DNA from: Glaciecola sp. UBA983
GTDB taxonomy: Bacteria > Pseudomonadota > Gammaproteobacteria > Enterobacterales > Alteromonadaceae
NCBI GenBank assembly: GCA_002292215.1
Contig: DBBN01000021.1
Location: 28,905-92,904 of the forward strand
DNA: 64,000 nucleotides
Direction: 5' to 3'
Part shown: piece after piece, positions 28,419 through 39,339 of the stretch
Numbering within the stretch: the stretch's first letter is position 1
Layout of the letters: the number at the start of each line of letters is the position of its first letter
Notes under the pieces: generated by a model
The model's database searches: none
What the model was told of the DNA's origin: nothing
What the model saw: only the letters and a program-made list of their open reading frames with translations
Program-made: the position numbers and the translations under genes

Positions 28419-29984
28419 TTAATTAGATTGCCAATCATATTGTTTTTTTAGCTTAAACCGCAACCAACTGGCTAACGAGTTTAGCACCAATACAACCATA
28501 ATGAGTAATAAACAGGTCGCAAACATCATTGATGAGGCGTTAATATTGTTTTGACTATGAAAGACGCCGTCAAACACAAGCACACCAAGGTGCATAAACT
28601 GCCGTTCTAAATGAACGTATGGAAATGTTGAATCTACAGGTAAATTAGGCGCATACATCACTGCGCCGACTAATAATAACGGAGCAACTTCACCTGCGGC
28701 TCGGGCAATCGCTAAAATCCCACCCGTAACAATGCTCGGACTTGCTATTGGCAAAACGATGTTACGGATCATTTCATATTTGGTTGCCCCTAATGCCATC
28801 GCCCCTTTTTTTAAGCCATCAGGCACTTGTCTTAACCCTTCTTCGGTTGCAACAATTACAACTGGCAACGTCAATAAAGCCATCGTTAACGCAGCCCATA
28901 AAATACCAGGGGTTCCAAATGTCGGCGTGGGTAAGCGATCCATATAAAACCACTCATCCAAACTCGTTCCCATAACAAACACAAATAACCCTAAACCAAA
29001 GACACCGAATACAATTGAGGGAACCCCAGCAAGATTGGTAATGATCGTCCTCAGTAAGATTGTTAATCCGTTATTTCCAGCATATTCATGTAAATACAAC
29101 GCGGTTAATACGCCTAGTGGCATCACCATAAAGGTCATCAAAAACACTAACAATAATGTACCAAATAAAGCAGGAAACACCCCACCTGTAGAATTGCCTT
29201 GTTTGGGGGTATCACTCAAAAAATACCAAATTTTCAAAGCACCAAAGGACACACGGTCCAACCACGATAATGCATTCGTGTTGAGGATATATTCGATATT
29301 AGACAGTGCTAACGACTCTGCTTCGCCATCAGCTAGCTCAAAGTTCAATCTATACTGTGCTAATTCCCAATCGAGCTGTTGCAATATGCGCTGCTGCGTG
29401 TCAATTTTTTGAACTAAACGCTCATAAAGTGGTGCATCTGGGGAGATGATAATGCGCCTTAATTCTGCATATTTGACTTGTAATGGCGCGAGAGCACTGA
29501 CGGTAACTCGTCTTTTTTGCTGAAGTTGATTTATCGCCTGTTTTGCTTTAGCGGAGTGTTCTGCAGAATATGGCAATAGGTTTACACCATTATCATCTGG
29601 CATAGATAAACTTAGTTTATGACCAAACACCAGGCTGCCATTGTTCAAGTATAAGGTCCATACAGCAGTCGAAGGCTGGGTTATGACGATGTCTGTCTTG
29701 TCGACAGTAACTTGTTGATTGCGCTGTTTGACAGCGTTGTACAATAATAATGTCACTTCGTCTATACCCGCATCGCTATGATATTGCTGAGCAAATTCAA
29801 TCTGCTGTTCACCGGATGGCAGCTCCCATTGCGCTATTACCGTTGGGAAAAATGCGAAATAACTGGCTCCCTTTACTAAGATATACATCAAGATACTGAG
29901 CAATGACAGCGATAATATTGCTGCAGCAGTGGCGCTTAAATTAACCGCGATAAAGCCGGATCTGCTATGACCTAATATACTCAT
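28419..29984 (-). CDS. pstA: Phosphate ABC transporter permease PstA, long form
   Basis: PstA is one of the two membrane subunits of the phosphate importer. The 521-residue protein is much longer than E. coli PstA (296). After the first membrane helix (about residues 18-42) there is an extra region of about 200 residues, predicted periplasmic, with a Gln-rich helical segment (QQLDWELAQYRLNF). The permease core follows, with the EAA-type loop GALALGAT-like segment GAMALGATKYEMIRNIVLP. Pseudomonas aeruginosa has a similarly long PstA. It overlaps pstC by four bases (ATGA). Confidence 0.94.
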   Translation of the reverse strand: MSILGHSRSGFIAVNLSATAAAILSLSLLSILMYILVKGASYFAFFPTVIAQWELPSGEQQIEFAQQYHSDAGIDEVTLLLYNAVKQRNQQVTVDKTDIVITQPSTAVWTLYLNNGSLVFGHKLSLSMPDDNGVNLLPYSAEHSAKAKQAINQLQQKRRVTVSALAPLQVKYAELRRIIISPDAPLYERLVQKIDTQQRILQQLDWELAQYRLNFELADGEAESLALSNIEYILNTNALSWLDRVSFGALKIWYFLSDTPKQGNSTGGVFPALFGTLLLVFLMTFMVMPLGVLTALYLHEYAGNNGLTILLRTIITNLAGVPSIVFGVFGLGLFVFVMGTSLDEWFYMDRLPTPTFGTPGILWAALTMALLTLPVVIVATEEGLRQVPDGLKKGAMALGATKYEMIRNIVLPIASPSIVTGGILAIARAAGEVAPLLLVGAVMYAPNLPVDSTFPYVHLERQFMHLGVLVFDGVFHSQNNINASSMMFATCLLLIMVVLVLNSLASWLRFKLKKQYDWQSN

Positions 29985-32167
29985 TCGCTTCCTCGCAACA
30001 CTTTGCTTTGTTGATGTTTGATGAGTTCAGCAATTGAATTTAAGCAAAACGTAAACACAAATAGTAATAAAGCCGTAATAAATAATACCGTCAAATGACT
30101 ATTCGTCTGATTCGCTTCTGGTAACTCAATCACTAAATTAGCAGATAATGCGCGTACTCCAGCAAAAATATCCCAGTTCGCAATGGGGGTATTACCTGTC
30201 ACCATCAGTACAATCATCGTTTCTCCAAAGGCACGACCTAAGCCGATCATAACTGCAGCGATTAGCCCTGGGGCAGCAGCGGGCAGCACAATGTAGGTTA
30301 GCGTTTGCAAGCGTGTCGCTCCTAACGCAGCTGCGGCTTTAATCATCGAACGCGACACCCCACTAAGCGCATCTTCCGCTAAAGAAAATATCGTAGGCGA
30401 GATAGCAATACCCATTGCAATACCTACCACAAGAGTCGATTTATTAAAAGGCATCACCTGCGCTTGAAAGTCGACAAATAATGCGCCCATTGGCGTTGAT
30501 AAGCCAATAAAACAGATCCAAACTAACCCGAGTATTAATAGCGTTTGCAATGCTAATTCAGCGCTAACAAAGATATGTTCTATACCGAGTTTAGTGCTTA
30601 ATAGAAAGCACCCATGCGCAACAATTAACACCAACGGGAGTAGGCATACAAACATAATAAAGGATAATAAAAATGATTCTGCTAGAGGCGCCAACCACAC
30701 CGCAGCAATTAACCCTATTGCAACGGATGGGATCGCTTCTACGATTTCGATAAACGGTTTGATAATTTTTTGTACCATGATGGGCGCAAAATACCCGACA
30801 TAGATTGCACAGCCCAATGCTAAAGGGATCGCTACCAACAAAGCTAACAAACTGACTTTTGCACTGCCAATTAATAACGGCATCACGTTATATTTACGAT
30901 CTTGATAATCTAAAGATGGGTTAGTCTGCCAATGTTCGGCGGGCTCGCTATAGCCAATATAGGTTTGTGGTAAAAAAAGTTCCGCATAAGTAATGGCTGA
31001 GGCTAACTGAGAAAACGCATAGCGACTGATGCGCGCACCTTCACCGACTATAAATCCATCTCGGTTAAACTTTATCAAATCAGGAAAATACTCTCTAGGT
31101 GGCAACGTCAATACCGTTAACGTTTCAAGTGTGACACTGTTTAGCATGGTAAAGACAATGTCATTCGTGGTCTCAGTAATGACATTCAGAATATTGTGAA
31201 TATCATTTTCGCCAACTAACAATCGAGTCTGCCGTTCAGCAACGTAAGGGATTGACTTTACGACTACTGCATCAAGTGTAAACCCACTATATGCAGTATG
31301 GTTTACACTGAATCTTACCAGTGACAACTGCTTAGGCTCCCCGGTACTAGCAGGCTCTACAATCTGCGCAAAAAAAACATTAGGTTGGTATGAGGGTTGC
31401 AAAGCAATGAGCTCTCCAGCCATCGGATAGACAAACGGTGTTTTAGTCATGGAACTAATCAATAAATCAGTGCCCTGCGAAAAAACCAACTGATTTGCTT
31501 GCCCTAAATCTAAGACCGAATAGCCTGAATCGGGTAAATAACGTACCTCAGTTAGCGGCTCAAATGGGGTGACTTGTGACATTGATGAACGCCAAATACC
31601 GGCACTCGTGTCTATTAATAAACTATCATTAAGCAGATTCAACCGTTTGACTAATGTCGATTTAGGCAGTAAATCTAGTGTTGAATGTTGTGGTAACCGG
31701 CGCGAAAATGAGATCTCTGGAACAAATTTCCCCGCACTCAAGCTCAACGCTTTCAACATCTGTTCATCGATATAAAACGCGACTAAGGTGGCGTTGTATT
31801 CAACCACTTTGATACCTGCGTCACATTTGAGCGGATAACTCGAGATGGGTACACTGAGATCATGAACATCCCATGCTGATAAATAACATAAATTAGGTTG
31901 TATTGGATCATGTGCATAGCTAATGATAGGCGTAAAACCCGAGGGACCAACCTCTAGGATTTTTTGAGAGTCCGGTAATGAAAAATGCTCACTTAAGCGA
32001 ACCTGAGGTGAATATAACAAGGGAGAAGCACGATAAATCAATGTCAAAATCAACGCAATAAAGATTAATAAGACTAAAATCCCAGAAAACCTGACGCACC
32101 ACTTAAATGCGTTATCAGTCCAAAATCGGCTTTGGCTATTGTTATAATGAAGAAAGTTCATAGGCAT
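29981..32167 (-). CDS. pstC: Phosphate ABC transporter permease PstC, long form
   Basis: PstC is the second membrane subunit of the phosphate importer. At 728 residues it is more than twice the length of E. coli PstC (319). One membrane helix (about residues 25-47) is followed by about 370 residues of beta-rich, probably periplasmic sequence, then the permease core from about residue 435 with EIVEAIPSVAIGLIAA and the loop AAAALGATRLQTLTYIVLPAA. The extra domain resembles the extended PstC of Pseudomonas and Shewanella; its role is not known to me. It is the first gene of pstC-pstA-pstB-phoU, and pstS is not present. Confidence 0.93.
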   Translation of the reverse strand: MPMNFLHYNNSQSRFWTDNAFKWCVRFSGILVLLIFIALILTLIYRASPLLYSPQVRLSEHFSLPDSQKILEVGPSGFTPIISYAHDPIQPNLCYLSAWDVHDLSVPISSYPLKCDAGIKVVEYNATLVAFYIDEQMLKALSLSAGKFVPEISFSRRLPQHSTLDLLPKSTLVKRLNLLNDSLLIDTSAGIWRSSMSQVTPFEPLTEVRYLPDSGYSVLDLGQANQLVFSQGTDLLISSMTKTPFVYPMAGELIALQPSYQPNVFFAQIVEPASTGEPKQLSLVRFSVNHTAYSGFTLDAVVVKSIPYVAERQTRLLVGENDIHNILNVITETTNDIVFTMLNSVTLETLTVLTLPPREYFPDLIKFNRDGFIVGEGARISRYAFSQLASAITYAELFLPQTYIGYSEPAEHWQTNPSLDYQDRKYNVMPLLIGSAKVSLLALLVAIPLALGCAIYVGYFAPIMVQKIIKPFIEIVEAIPSVAIGLIAAVWLAPLAESFLLSFIMFVCLLPLVLIVAHGCFLLSTKLGIEHIFVSAELALQTLLILGLVWICFIGLSTPMGALFVDFQAQVMPFNKSTLVVGIAMGIAISPTIFSLAEDALSGVSRSMIKAAAALGATRLQTLTYIVLPAAAPGLIAAVMIGLGRAFGETMIVLMVTGNTPIANWDIFAGVRALSANLVIELPEANQTNSHLTVLFITALLLFVFTFCLNSIAELIKHQQSKVLRGSE

Positions 32168-32348
32168 ACGAGCTTAATAAGTTGAAAGTATACTACAAAG
32201 CACTTGAGCAAAGTGCAAATCAAAGCTGAAATAAAAACGTAAATATAAAATAAATACAAGATCGAGATAAAGATTGTATATCTTTCATCTTCTTGTAGTA
32301 TTTATCAGATAAGATGAATAGCGCCTTTTGTAGTCATTACGGAATCAT

Positions 32349-34451
32349 ATGGATAATACCTCATTATATTACCCCAAAGAGCTGAGCTGGTTAGCTTTTA
32401 ACGAACGAGTTTTACAAGAAGCGGCGGATGAAAACAATCCCGTTATCGAACGTTTACGCTTTTTAGGTATTTATTCAAATAACTTAGATGAATTTTTTAA
32501 GGTGCGTGTTGCAGCAGTGCAGCGTGATATTTCTATTGCCGAAAGTGAGGGTGATGACACCCAAATCGATGCTGGTCAAATCTTACTCGATAAAATTCAT
32601 TACAAAGTTATTCGCGCATCCAAACAATTTGATGATATTCACCGCCGTATTATTAAAGATTTAGCACGCTATAATATTTTTATTCTCAAAGGTGACCAGC
32701 TTTCCGAGTCCCATAAAAAATGGGTCACTGACCTTTTTTTTAATAAAATATTACGTCACATAGCGCCGATACTAGTGCACAGTAAAATCGATTTATCCCA
32801 ACGGTTAAATGGCACCTCTGTATATTTCTATGTTGCTTTAAAACAGGAAAACCGTAACCCTAAGTATGCTGTCGTACAAATTCCGACAGAGGAAGTATCG
32901 CGCTTTATACAATTACCGACCGAAGGCACGCGGAAGAAAAAAAACATCATCCTGCTCGATGACATTATTCAAATGTGTATCGTACAAATTTTTCGCGGAT
33001 TTGTTAAATTCGATACCATTGAAGCGTATTCATTTAAGTTAACGCGTGATGCCGAATATCGCCTCAATGAAGAAATAGATGAATCCTATGTGGATAAAAT
33101 GTCCGAGAGTATGAAACAACGCTTAATCGCAGAACCCGTACGCGTGATCCATGATGACAACATGCCTGAATATATGGTCGATGATTTAGCCAAGCGCTTA
33201 AAACTTAAATCATCAGAAACATTACAAGAAGCAGGACACTATCGTAATTTCAAAGACTTCATTGGTTTTCCTAATGTGGGTAGAGCGTATCTAGAAAACC
33301 CCAAATTGCCTGCGATTAGTAGTCGTCAATTTAATGATTTTGATACGGTGTTTGAAGCTATTTCGCACGACGATATTCTCTTGTATTACCCATATCATCG
33401 CTTTTTACATTTCACAGAATTTGTCCGCCAAGCAGCATTTGATCGTAATGTGAGTCATATACGGCTAAATATTTATCGTGTGGCTTCTCAGTCCAGAATA
33501 ATCAACTCCTTAATTGATGCCGTGGACAATGGTAAAAAAGTCACAGTCGTCGTCGAGCTGCGCGCTCGTTTTGATGAAGAAGCAAATATTCAATGGTCCA
33601 AACGCATGACAGATGCGGGCATTCGCGTTGTCTTTGGTAACCCGAATATCAAGATCCACTCTAAGTTATGCGTTATTAGCCGCGAAGAACGTGGTCAAAC
33701 GATGCATTATGCGCATTTTGGTACGGGTAATTTTAACGAAAAAACAGCGAAGATATACACTGATTTTTCGTTATTTACCAAAAATCAAGAACTCGCACAA
33801 GAAGCACTCGATGTCTTTGATTTTATTATCAATCCTTATCGTAATGTGAAATTTAAGCATCTTCAGGTATCCCCTGTTAACTCACGCTTAAAAATCCAGT
33901 CATTTATCCGTACCGAGATCCAAAATTTGAACCAAAATTTACCTTCAGGGATAACCTTGAAAATTAATAACTTGGTGGATAAAGAGCTGATCGATGATCT
34001 GTATCGAGCAAGCCAAGCAGGCGTGAATATTCGGATTATCGTGCGGGGGATGTGTTCGCTGATCCCTGGTGTCAAAGACTTAAGTGAAAACATCACGATT
34101 ATTAGTATTGTTGATCGTTTCTTAGAGCACCCTCGTGTCATGCTATTTGAAAATGGCGGTGACAAACGTGTCTTTATTTCATCGGCTGATTGGATGACCC
34201 GTAACATGGATAACCGAATAGAGGTCGGCGCACCGATTTATTCTCCACGTCTGATCGCACAAATCAGTGAGTTATTGGATTTGCAATTTAAAGATACCCT
34301 CAAAGCTCGAATTATTAATCAAGAACAAACTAACCCTTATGTCAAACGTGGCAATAAACGTCATTTACGCTCTCAATTAGCGACTTATGACTATTTAAAA
34401 GCAATAGAAAAAGCTGAGTTTCGAATACCACCAAAAGACTCTGCCGAATAA
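32349..34451 (+). CDS. ppk1: Polyphosphate kinase 1
   Basis: Ppk1 reversibly makes polyphosphate from ATP. The 700-residue protein has the N-terminal domain YYPKELSWLAFNERVLQEA, the EIYSNNLDEFFKVR-like segment (GIYSNNLDEFFKVRVAA), two phospholipase D-like catalytic regions with IKIHSKLCVISRE (His that becomes phosphorylated) and the second His region FLEHPRVMLFENGG, and SADWMTRNMDNRIEV near the C-terminus. Length is close to the 688 of E. coli. It is divergent from pstC across a 181-base gap and is followed by ppx. Confidence 0.97.
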   Translation: MDNTSLYYPKELSWLAFNERVLQEAADENNPVIERLRFLGIYSNNLDEFFKVRVAAVQRDISIAESEGDDTQIDAGQILLDKIHYKVIRASKQFDDIHRRIIKDLARYNIFILKGDQLSESHKKWVTDLFFNKILRHIAPILVHSKIDLSQRLNGTSVYFYVALKQENRNPKYAVVQIPTEEVSRFIQLPTEGTRKKKNIILLDDIIQMCIVQIFRGFVKFDTIEAYSFKLTRDAEYRLNEEIDESYVDKMSESMKQRLIAEPVRVIHDDNMPEYMVDDLAKRLKLKSSETLQEAGHYRNFKDFIGFPNVGRAYLENPKLPAISSRQFNDFDTVFEAISHDDILLYYPYHRFLHFTEFVRQAAFDRNVSHIRLNIYRVASQSRIINSLIDAVDNGKKVTVVVELRARFDEEANIQWSKRMTDAGIRVVFGNPNIKIHSKLCVISREERGQTMHYAHFGTGNFNEKTAKIYTDFSLFTKNQELAQEALDVFDFIINPYRNVKFKHLQVSPVNSRLKIQSFIRTEIQNLNQNLPSGITLKINNLVDKELIDDLYRASQAGVNIRIIVRGMCSLIPGVKDLSENITIISIVDRFLEHPRVMLFENGGDKRVFISSADWMTRNMDNRIEVGAPIYSPRLIAQISELLDLQFKDTLKARIINQEQTNPYVKRGNKRHLRSQLATYDYLKAIEKAEFRIPPKDSAE

Positions 34452-34517
34452 CATCTATACTCGATAATAAGAACTCGATACACATAAACAAATAAGCACG
34501 ACTTTAGGAATACCAGT

Positions 34518-36044
34518 TTGAGCCAACCAGAAATAGTCATCAATGATTTACCCGCCAACGAGTTTGAGCATATAGCTGCGCTTGATTTAGGCTCAAATAG
34601 TTTTCATTTAGTCGTGACTCGGATTGTTAATGGTTCCGTACAAATTGTGCATCGTGTAAAACAACGTGTCGAATTAGCCCAAGGTTTGGACGACGATTAT
34701 AATCTATCTCAAGAAGCCATTGAACGTGGTCTCACCGCGCTGCATTTAATGCAAGAAAGCCTGCAAGGGTTTGCGCCTGAAAAAGTCCGTATTGTTGCCA
34801 CCTATACCTTACGTAAAGCTCGTAACACTTATGATTTTATTCAACGTGCCCGTGCAATTCTGCCCTACCCGATTGAAGTTATTTCAGGCATGGAAGAAGC
34901 ACGCTTAATATACTCAGGTGTCGCGCATACCTCTTTTGATGAGGGTCGGCGTTTGATTGTCGATATTGGTGGAGGCTCTACCGAATTTGTCATTGGTGAT
35001 GGGTTTGAACCAGTTATTTGTCGTTCGTTGCAAATGGGCTGTGTCAGTTATACCAAACAATTTTTCCCCGATCCCAAAATCACTAAAAAGCAGTTCAAAC
35101 GGGCTATTACTGCCGCTCAGCAAACGTTAGAATTCATCGAGAATCGCTACATCAAATTAGGTTGGCAAAAATGTATTGGTACATCTGGTACCATTAAAAC
35201 GATTCTAAATTTAGTGCGCGAAAAAGGCACTAGTGATTATACTATTTTGACACTCGATGCCTTAAATGAACTGATGAATGATGCGATAAAAGCAGGTCAT
35301 GTCGACGCGCTAACGGTTAATGCACAAGCCGTTGATAGAAAAGATGTCTTTTGTGCAGGGTTAGCAATTTTAATTGGTATATTTAAAAGTTTGAAAATCA
35401 CACAAATGGATTTTTCATCCAGCGCCTTACGTGAAGGGGTGATTTTTGAAATGCATGAAAGTATTACTAAAGTCGATACCCGAGAGCGTACCGCGCAATC
35501 ACTAGCGAAACAATATCATGTCGATACGATACAAGCCAAACGTGTACTCAATACCTGTCATGATTTAGTCGCCCAGAGCTCTTATAAGTGGCTAAAGAAA
35601 AAGCGCGTACTGAAAAACATATTGGGCTGGGCGTGTTTACTGCATGAAGTAGGCTTACATATCAACTCAAAAGGATTTCAACGCCATTCAGCGTATATTA
35701 TTGCCAATACTGAACTAGCAGGATTTAACCTTGAAGAACAACGTCTGCTTGCCTTGTTAGTGCGGTTTTGTCGTAAGAAAATCAAAATGGAATTGTTTGC
35801 AGACTTTGAGCAATTTAGCCATGAACAAATCAAAGCTATGCTGGTGATTATGCGCCTGAGTGTCCTGTTGAATATTAAGCGTCAAGATGGTATTCATCCT
35901 GCGATATTTTTTGTCCCGGATAAAGACAAGATTGCCATCACGTTTGCCAATGAGTGGCTGGCAGAGAAACCTATCTTCTCTGCCGACCTCGCCCAAGAAC
36001 AAAGGTACTTAGGCGTATTGGGTATCGATCTGACCGTCAAGTAA
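34518..36044 (+). CDS. ppx: Exopolyphosphatase / guanosine pentaphosphate phosphatase
   Basis: Ppx removes terminal phosphates from polyphosphate, the reverse pathway to Ppk1; the family also includes GppA. The 508-residue protein has the actin-like ATPase motifs AALDLGSNSFHLVV at residue 22, ATYTLRKARN, VDIGGGSTEFVIG and IGTSGTIKT, and a C-terminal HD-like helical region (WACLLHEVGLHINSKGFQRHSAYI). The start is TTG at 34518, supported by AGGA nine bases upstream and by the lack of an in-frame ATG before the first motif. It ends one base before the convergent aldolase gene. Confidence 0.95.
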   Translation: MSQPEIVINDLPANEFEHIAALDLGSNSFHLVVTRIVNGSVQIVHRVKQRVELAQGLDDDYNLSQEAIERGLTALHLMQESLQGFAPEKVRIVATYTLRKARNTYDFIQRARAILPYPIEVISGMEEARLIYSGVAHTSFDEGRRLIVDIGGGSTEFVIGDGFEPVICRSLQMGCVSYTKQFFPDPKITKKQFKRAITAAQQTLEFIENRYIKLGWQKCIGTSGTIKTILNLVREKGTSDYTILTLDALNELMNDAIKAGHVDALTVNAQAVDRKDVFCAGLAILIGIFKSLKITQMDFSSSALREGVIFEMHESITKVDTRERTAQSLAKQYHVDTIQAKRVLNTCHDLVAQSSYKWLKKKRVLKNILGWACLLHEVGLHINSKGFQRHSAYIIANTELAGFNLEEQRLLALLVRFCRKKIKMELFADFEQFSHEQIKAMLVIMRLSVLLNIKRQDGIHPAIFFVPDKDKIAITFANEWLAEKPIFSADLAQEQRYLGVLGIDLTVK

Positions 36045-36045
36045 T

Positions 36046-36945
36046 TTACGTGCTAGATGCTGCATAAATACCGGCAATCGCGGCATCCATCGTAGCAGTA
36101 AACTCCGCATCACTTTGCTGCGCGCTCACACCTTGGGTTAATGCCCGAGAAAAGCTCGCAATCATACCAGGATTAGCTGCCAAACGTGTATTGGCTTCAT
36201 CACGCGCATAACCGCCTGATAACGCAACCACTTTTAGTGCCTTGGGATGAGCAATACAAGGTCCATAAAATCCATTCTCTTCTGGTAACGTCAATTTTAA
36301 CATTACCTGCTGACCGTCTGGTATTTGGTCTAAATGACGCAGTAATGCAGCTTGTAACAGCGCCTCAGCTTGCGCTTTTTGTGGACTATTAATGTCAATT
36401 TCAGGCTCAATGATCGGCACTAAGCCTGCGTCTAATATTTGTTGACCCACTGCGAATTGTTGTGCAACAACCGCCTCAATGCCAGCTTCATTAGCCAGTT
36501 TAATCACCGAGCGCATTTTAGTGCCAAATACATCTTGGGCATTGGCTTTAATCAATAACTCCGCCAAATTATTAATCGGCTTCATCAGTTGCACACCATT
36601 AGCTTCATCCTCTAAGCCTTTGTCGACTTTTAAAAATGGTACTATGTGTTTTTCTTGCCATAAATAATGCGCTGTCGAGCGAGCCTCGATTTCACGGTCT
36701 AAGGTATTTTCAAATAAAATAGCACCGAGAACACGTTCACCATTGAATGCTGAATTGGTAATGATCCGTGTACGCATTTCATGAACTTTGCCAAACATTT
36801 CAGCATCGGTGCTGTATTCGTCTGGGGTCACACCATATAGCGCTAGGGCTTTAGGGGTAGAGCCTCCACTTTGATCAAGAGCGGCGATAAAGCCCGTTTC
36901 GTTGGCCACTTTTGCGAGCATGTCGCGTTGAATAGTTGACGGCAT
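36046..36945 (-). CDS. Class I fructose-bisphosphate aldolase
   Basis: This enzyme splits fructose-1,6-bisphosphate to dihydroxyacetone phosphate and glyceraldehyde-3-phosphate through a Schiff base. The 299-residue sequence is the short Fda-type class I form: GFIAALDQSGGSTPKAL at the N-terminus, PFLKVDKGL, PIIEPEIDINSP and the Schiff-base lysine region VMLKLTLPEENG. It lacks the metal-ligand His motifs of the class II FbaA that usually follows pgk in E. coli. GGAGAG lies before the ATG. It is downstream of pgk with a 162-base gap, in which I see nothing notable. Confidence 0.93.
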   Translation of the reverse strand: MPSTIQRDMLAKVANETGFIAALDQSGGSTPKALALYGVTPDEYSTDAEMFGKVHEMRTRIITNSAFNGERVLGAILFENTLDREIEARSTAHYLWQEKHIVPFLKVDKGLEDEANGVQLMKPINNLAELLIKANAQDVFGTKMRSVIKLANEAGIEAVVAQQFAVGQQILDAGLVPIIEPEIDINSPQKAQAEALLQAALLRHLDQIPDGQQVMLKLTLPEENGFYGPCIAHPKALKVVALSGGYARDEANTRLAANPGMIASFSRALTQGVSAQQSDAEFTATMDAAIAGIYAASST

Positions 36946-37107
36946 GTCATCTCTCCATGAGTATCTAAGCCTGTTTGAACAAGTATTTGTATATTGTTTA
37001 CCTTTTCATTCAGGTCTTAGTGTAGGGTTACAAAGTTCCATTTCGTACTTATTATTATTATTGAGCGCACGATAATGAGGTTTATATTACTTTATTTTTC
37101 TCAACAA

Positions 37108-38271
37108 CTATCTGTCCAATACTGCAACAGCAGGTAATGTCTTACCTTCTAAAAATTCTAAAAAGGCACCGCCTCCTGTTGAAATATAGGATATTTTGTC
37201 AGCAATGCCAAATTGATCGACCGCTGCAAGGGTGTCACCACCACCAGCAATAGAGAATGCATCACTCTCGGCAATCGCTAAGGCTATCGCTTTTGTACCA
37301 GCTGCAAACGGCGCTAATTCAAACACACCCACTGGGCCGTTCCATACTATAGTTCCTGCATTTTTCAATATTTCGCATAACTGCGCAGTAGATTCTGGAC
37401 CCACATCAAATACCATATCGGTATCATTGATTTGATCAACCGCTTTAGTTTCAACTAAGGTATCAGCACTAAAACCTTGCCCCGTCACAACATCAACAGG
37501 CACTGGAATACTGCCACCATTAGCTTGCGCATCAGCTTGTAGTTTTTGCGCAGCAGGGATCAAGTCGGCTTCATACAATGATTTGCCCACATTATGACCT
37601 TGCGCTGCGATAAAGGTATTGGCTATTCCGCCACCCACGATTAACTGATCGACCATCGGTGCTAAGCTTTCTAATACCGTGAGTTTAGTAGAGACCTTAG
37701 AGCCACCTACAATCGCAACTAATGGACGTTTTGGATTATCCATTGCTTTACCTAATGCCAATAACTCACCACTTAATAAGGGGCCTGCGACGGCTTGGGC
37801 TGCAAATTTAGCAACGCCATGAGTTGAAGCTTGAGCGCGATGTGCCGTACCAAAGGCATCCATAACAAACACATCACATAATGCTGCATAACGCTGAGCT
37901 AATGCATCTGCGTCTTTTTTCTCACCGACATTAAAACGCACATTTTCTAATAATACGACTTGACCCGGCTGGCATTCAACCGAATCTAAATCTGTCGCTA
38001 ACTGCACTGTTTGACCCAGTGCAGTAGATAAATAATCAGCCACTGGCTGCATCGAAAATTCAGCAGCAAACTCACCCTCAGTCGGACGACCAAGGTGTGA
38101 CATCAAGATCACGGCAGCGCCTTTTTCTAAGGCTAGCTTAATTGTCGGTAATGATGCACGTAAACGGGCATCAGAGGTAATCGTACCGGCATTGATTGGC
38201 ACATTAAGATCTTGGCGAATTAAGACACGTTTATTTTGTAAATCAATGTCTTGCATATTAGTAATAGTCAT
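37108..38271 (-). CDS. pgk: Phosphoglycerate kinase
   Basis: Pgk makes ATP from 1,3-bisphosphoglycerate in glycolysis. The 387-residue protein shows [50 protein letters not shown], the hinge [19 protein letters not shown] and the C-terminal [17 protein letters not shown]. Its length matches the 387 of E. coli. It lies 14 bases after epd in the order tkt-epd-pgk, a known gammaproteobacterial arrangement. Confidence 0.98.
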   Translation of the reverse strand: MTITNMQDIDLQNKRVLIRQDLNVPINAGTITSDARLRASLPTIKLALEKGAAVILMSHLGRPTEGEFAAEFSMQPVADYLSTALGQTVQLATDLDSVECQPGQVVLLENVRFNVGEKKDADALAQRYAALCDVFVMDAFGTAHRAQASTHGVAKFAAQAVAGPLLSGELLALGKAMDNPKRPLVAIVGGSKVSTKLTVLESLAPMVDQLIVGGGIANTFIAAQGHNVGKSLYEADLIPAAQKLQADAQANGGSIPVPVDVVTGQGFSADTLVETKAVDQINDTDMVFDVGPESTAQLCEILKNAGTIVWNGPVGVFELAPFAAGTKAIALAIAESDAFSIAGGGDTLAAVDQFGIADKISYISTGGGAFLEFLEGKTLPAVAVLDR

Positions 38272-38285
38272 ACTATTCCTTTAAA

Positions 38286-39329
38286 TTAATTCTGTTTGAA
38301 AAAGGGAGATAACGCTAACGCTGTGTCTAACATGCGATTAGCAAAGCCCCATTCATTGTCACACCACACTAAGGTTTTGACTAATTGCCCATGGCTCACC
38401 CGCGTTTGCGAACCATCCACAATACATGAATGAGGATCATGATTGAAATCAACCGACACGAGCGGCTGTTCGGTATAATCTAATATACCGGCTAACTTGC
38501 CGAGTTTAGCTTGTTGTAACACTTGATTGACCTGTTTGATCGTCACTCTATCGCGTAATGTGACACTTAAATCCATTGCTGTGACATTGATTGTAGGCAC
38601 ACGTACGGCTATCGCTTCAAAACGTCCTGCAAATTTGGGTAAGATGCGTTCGATCCCTTGCGCTAGACGCGTATCCACAGGAATAATAGAGTGACTCGCT
38701 GCGCGCGTTCGGCGTAAATCAGGGTGAAATGCATCAATCACTTGTTGGTCATTCATGGATGAATGGATTGTGGTGATGGTGCCACTATCTACCCCAAATG
38801 CTTCATCCAGCGCCTGGATCACCGGTACAATACAGTTGGTGGTACATGAACCATTAGAAATTACCGTATCTGTTGCCCGCAATGACTCTTCGTTAATGCC
38901 AAAGATAATTGTCGCATCTACATCAGGTGAACCTGGCTCTGAAAGTAATACTTTTTTTGCGCCTTGGGCAATATGCTTTGCCGCTTCTGGTGCGTGCCCA
39001 TACAAACCCGTACACTCAAATACGATATCAATATCCAATTCCCCCCAAGGGCAACCTTCAATCTCGTGTTCGTGTAGTAATTTGATAGCATCATCACCCA
39101 CATGTAAGGTGTCAGGATGAACCAAATCGTCATGGCTTTTAGATAAGGCGACAGGAAAACCAAAGCGACCATGTGCGGTATCATATTTAAATAAATGCGC
39201 GATCCCTTCAGCGTCGGCAATCTCATTGATTGCCACCACTTGAATCGCATGAGTGCGGTTGGTTTCGTAAAGGGCGCGGAGTACATTGCGCCCAATCCGA
39301 CCAAACCCATTGATAGCTACTCGTAACAA
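38286..39329 (-). CDS. epd: D-erythrose-4-phosphate dehydrogenase Epd
   Basis: Epd oxidises erythrose-4-phosphate to 4-phosphoerythronate, feeding pyridoxal phosphate synthesis. The 347-residue GAPDH-like protein has [15 protein letters not shown], the active-site [13 protein letters not shown] (nucleophilic Cys) and [11 protein letters not shown]. The segment [20 protein letters not shown] is typical of Epd rather than glycolytic GAPDH, as is its place between tkt and pgk. A second GapA activity cannot be excluded from sequence alone. Confidence 0.92.
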   Translation of the reverse strand: MLRVAINGFGRIGRNVLRALYETNRTHAIQVVAINEIADAEGIAHLFKYDTAHGRFGFPVALSKSHDDLVHPDTLHVGDDAIKLLHEHEIEGCPWGELDIDIVFECTGLYGHAPEAAKHIAQGAKKVLLSEPGSPDVDATIIFGINEESLRATDTVISNGSCTTNCIVPVIQALDEAFGVDSGTITTIHSSMNDQQVIDAFHPDLRRTRAASHSIIPVDTRLAQGIERILPKFAGRFEAIAVRVPTINVTAMDLSVTLRDRVTIKQVNQVLQQAKLGKLAGILDYTEQPLVSVDFNHDPHSCIVDGSQTRVSHGQLVKTLVWCDNEWGFANRMLDTALALSPFFKQN

Positions 39330-39339
39330 GCGTTATGCC

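Noticed and set aside
32168..32348. Possible Pho box between pstC and ppk (CTTTCAT-N4-TTGTAGT near 32281)
   Set aside because: Only the first 7-bp unit resembles CTGTCAT; the second matches at about four of seven positions. PhoB control is likely from gene content but this site is too weak to list.
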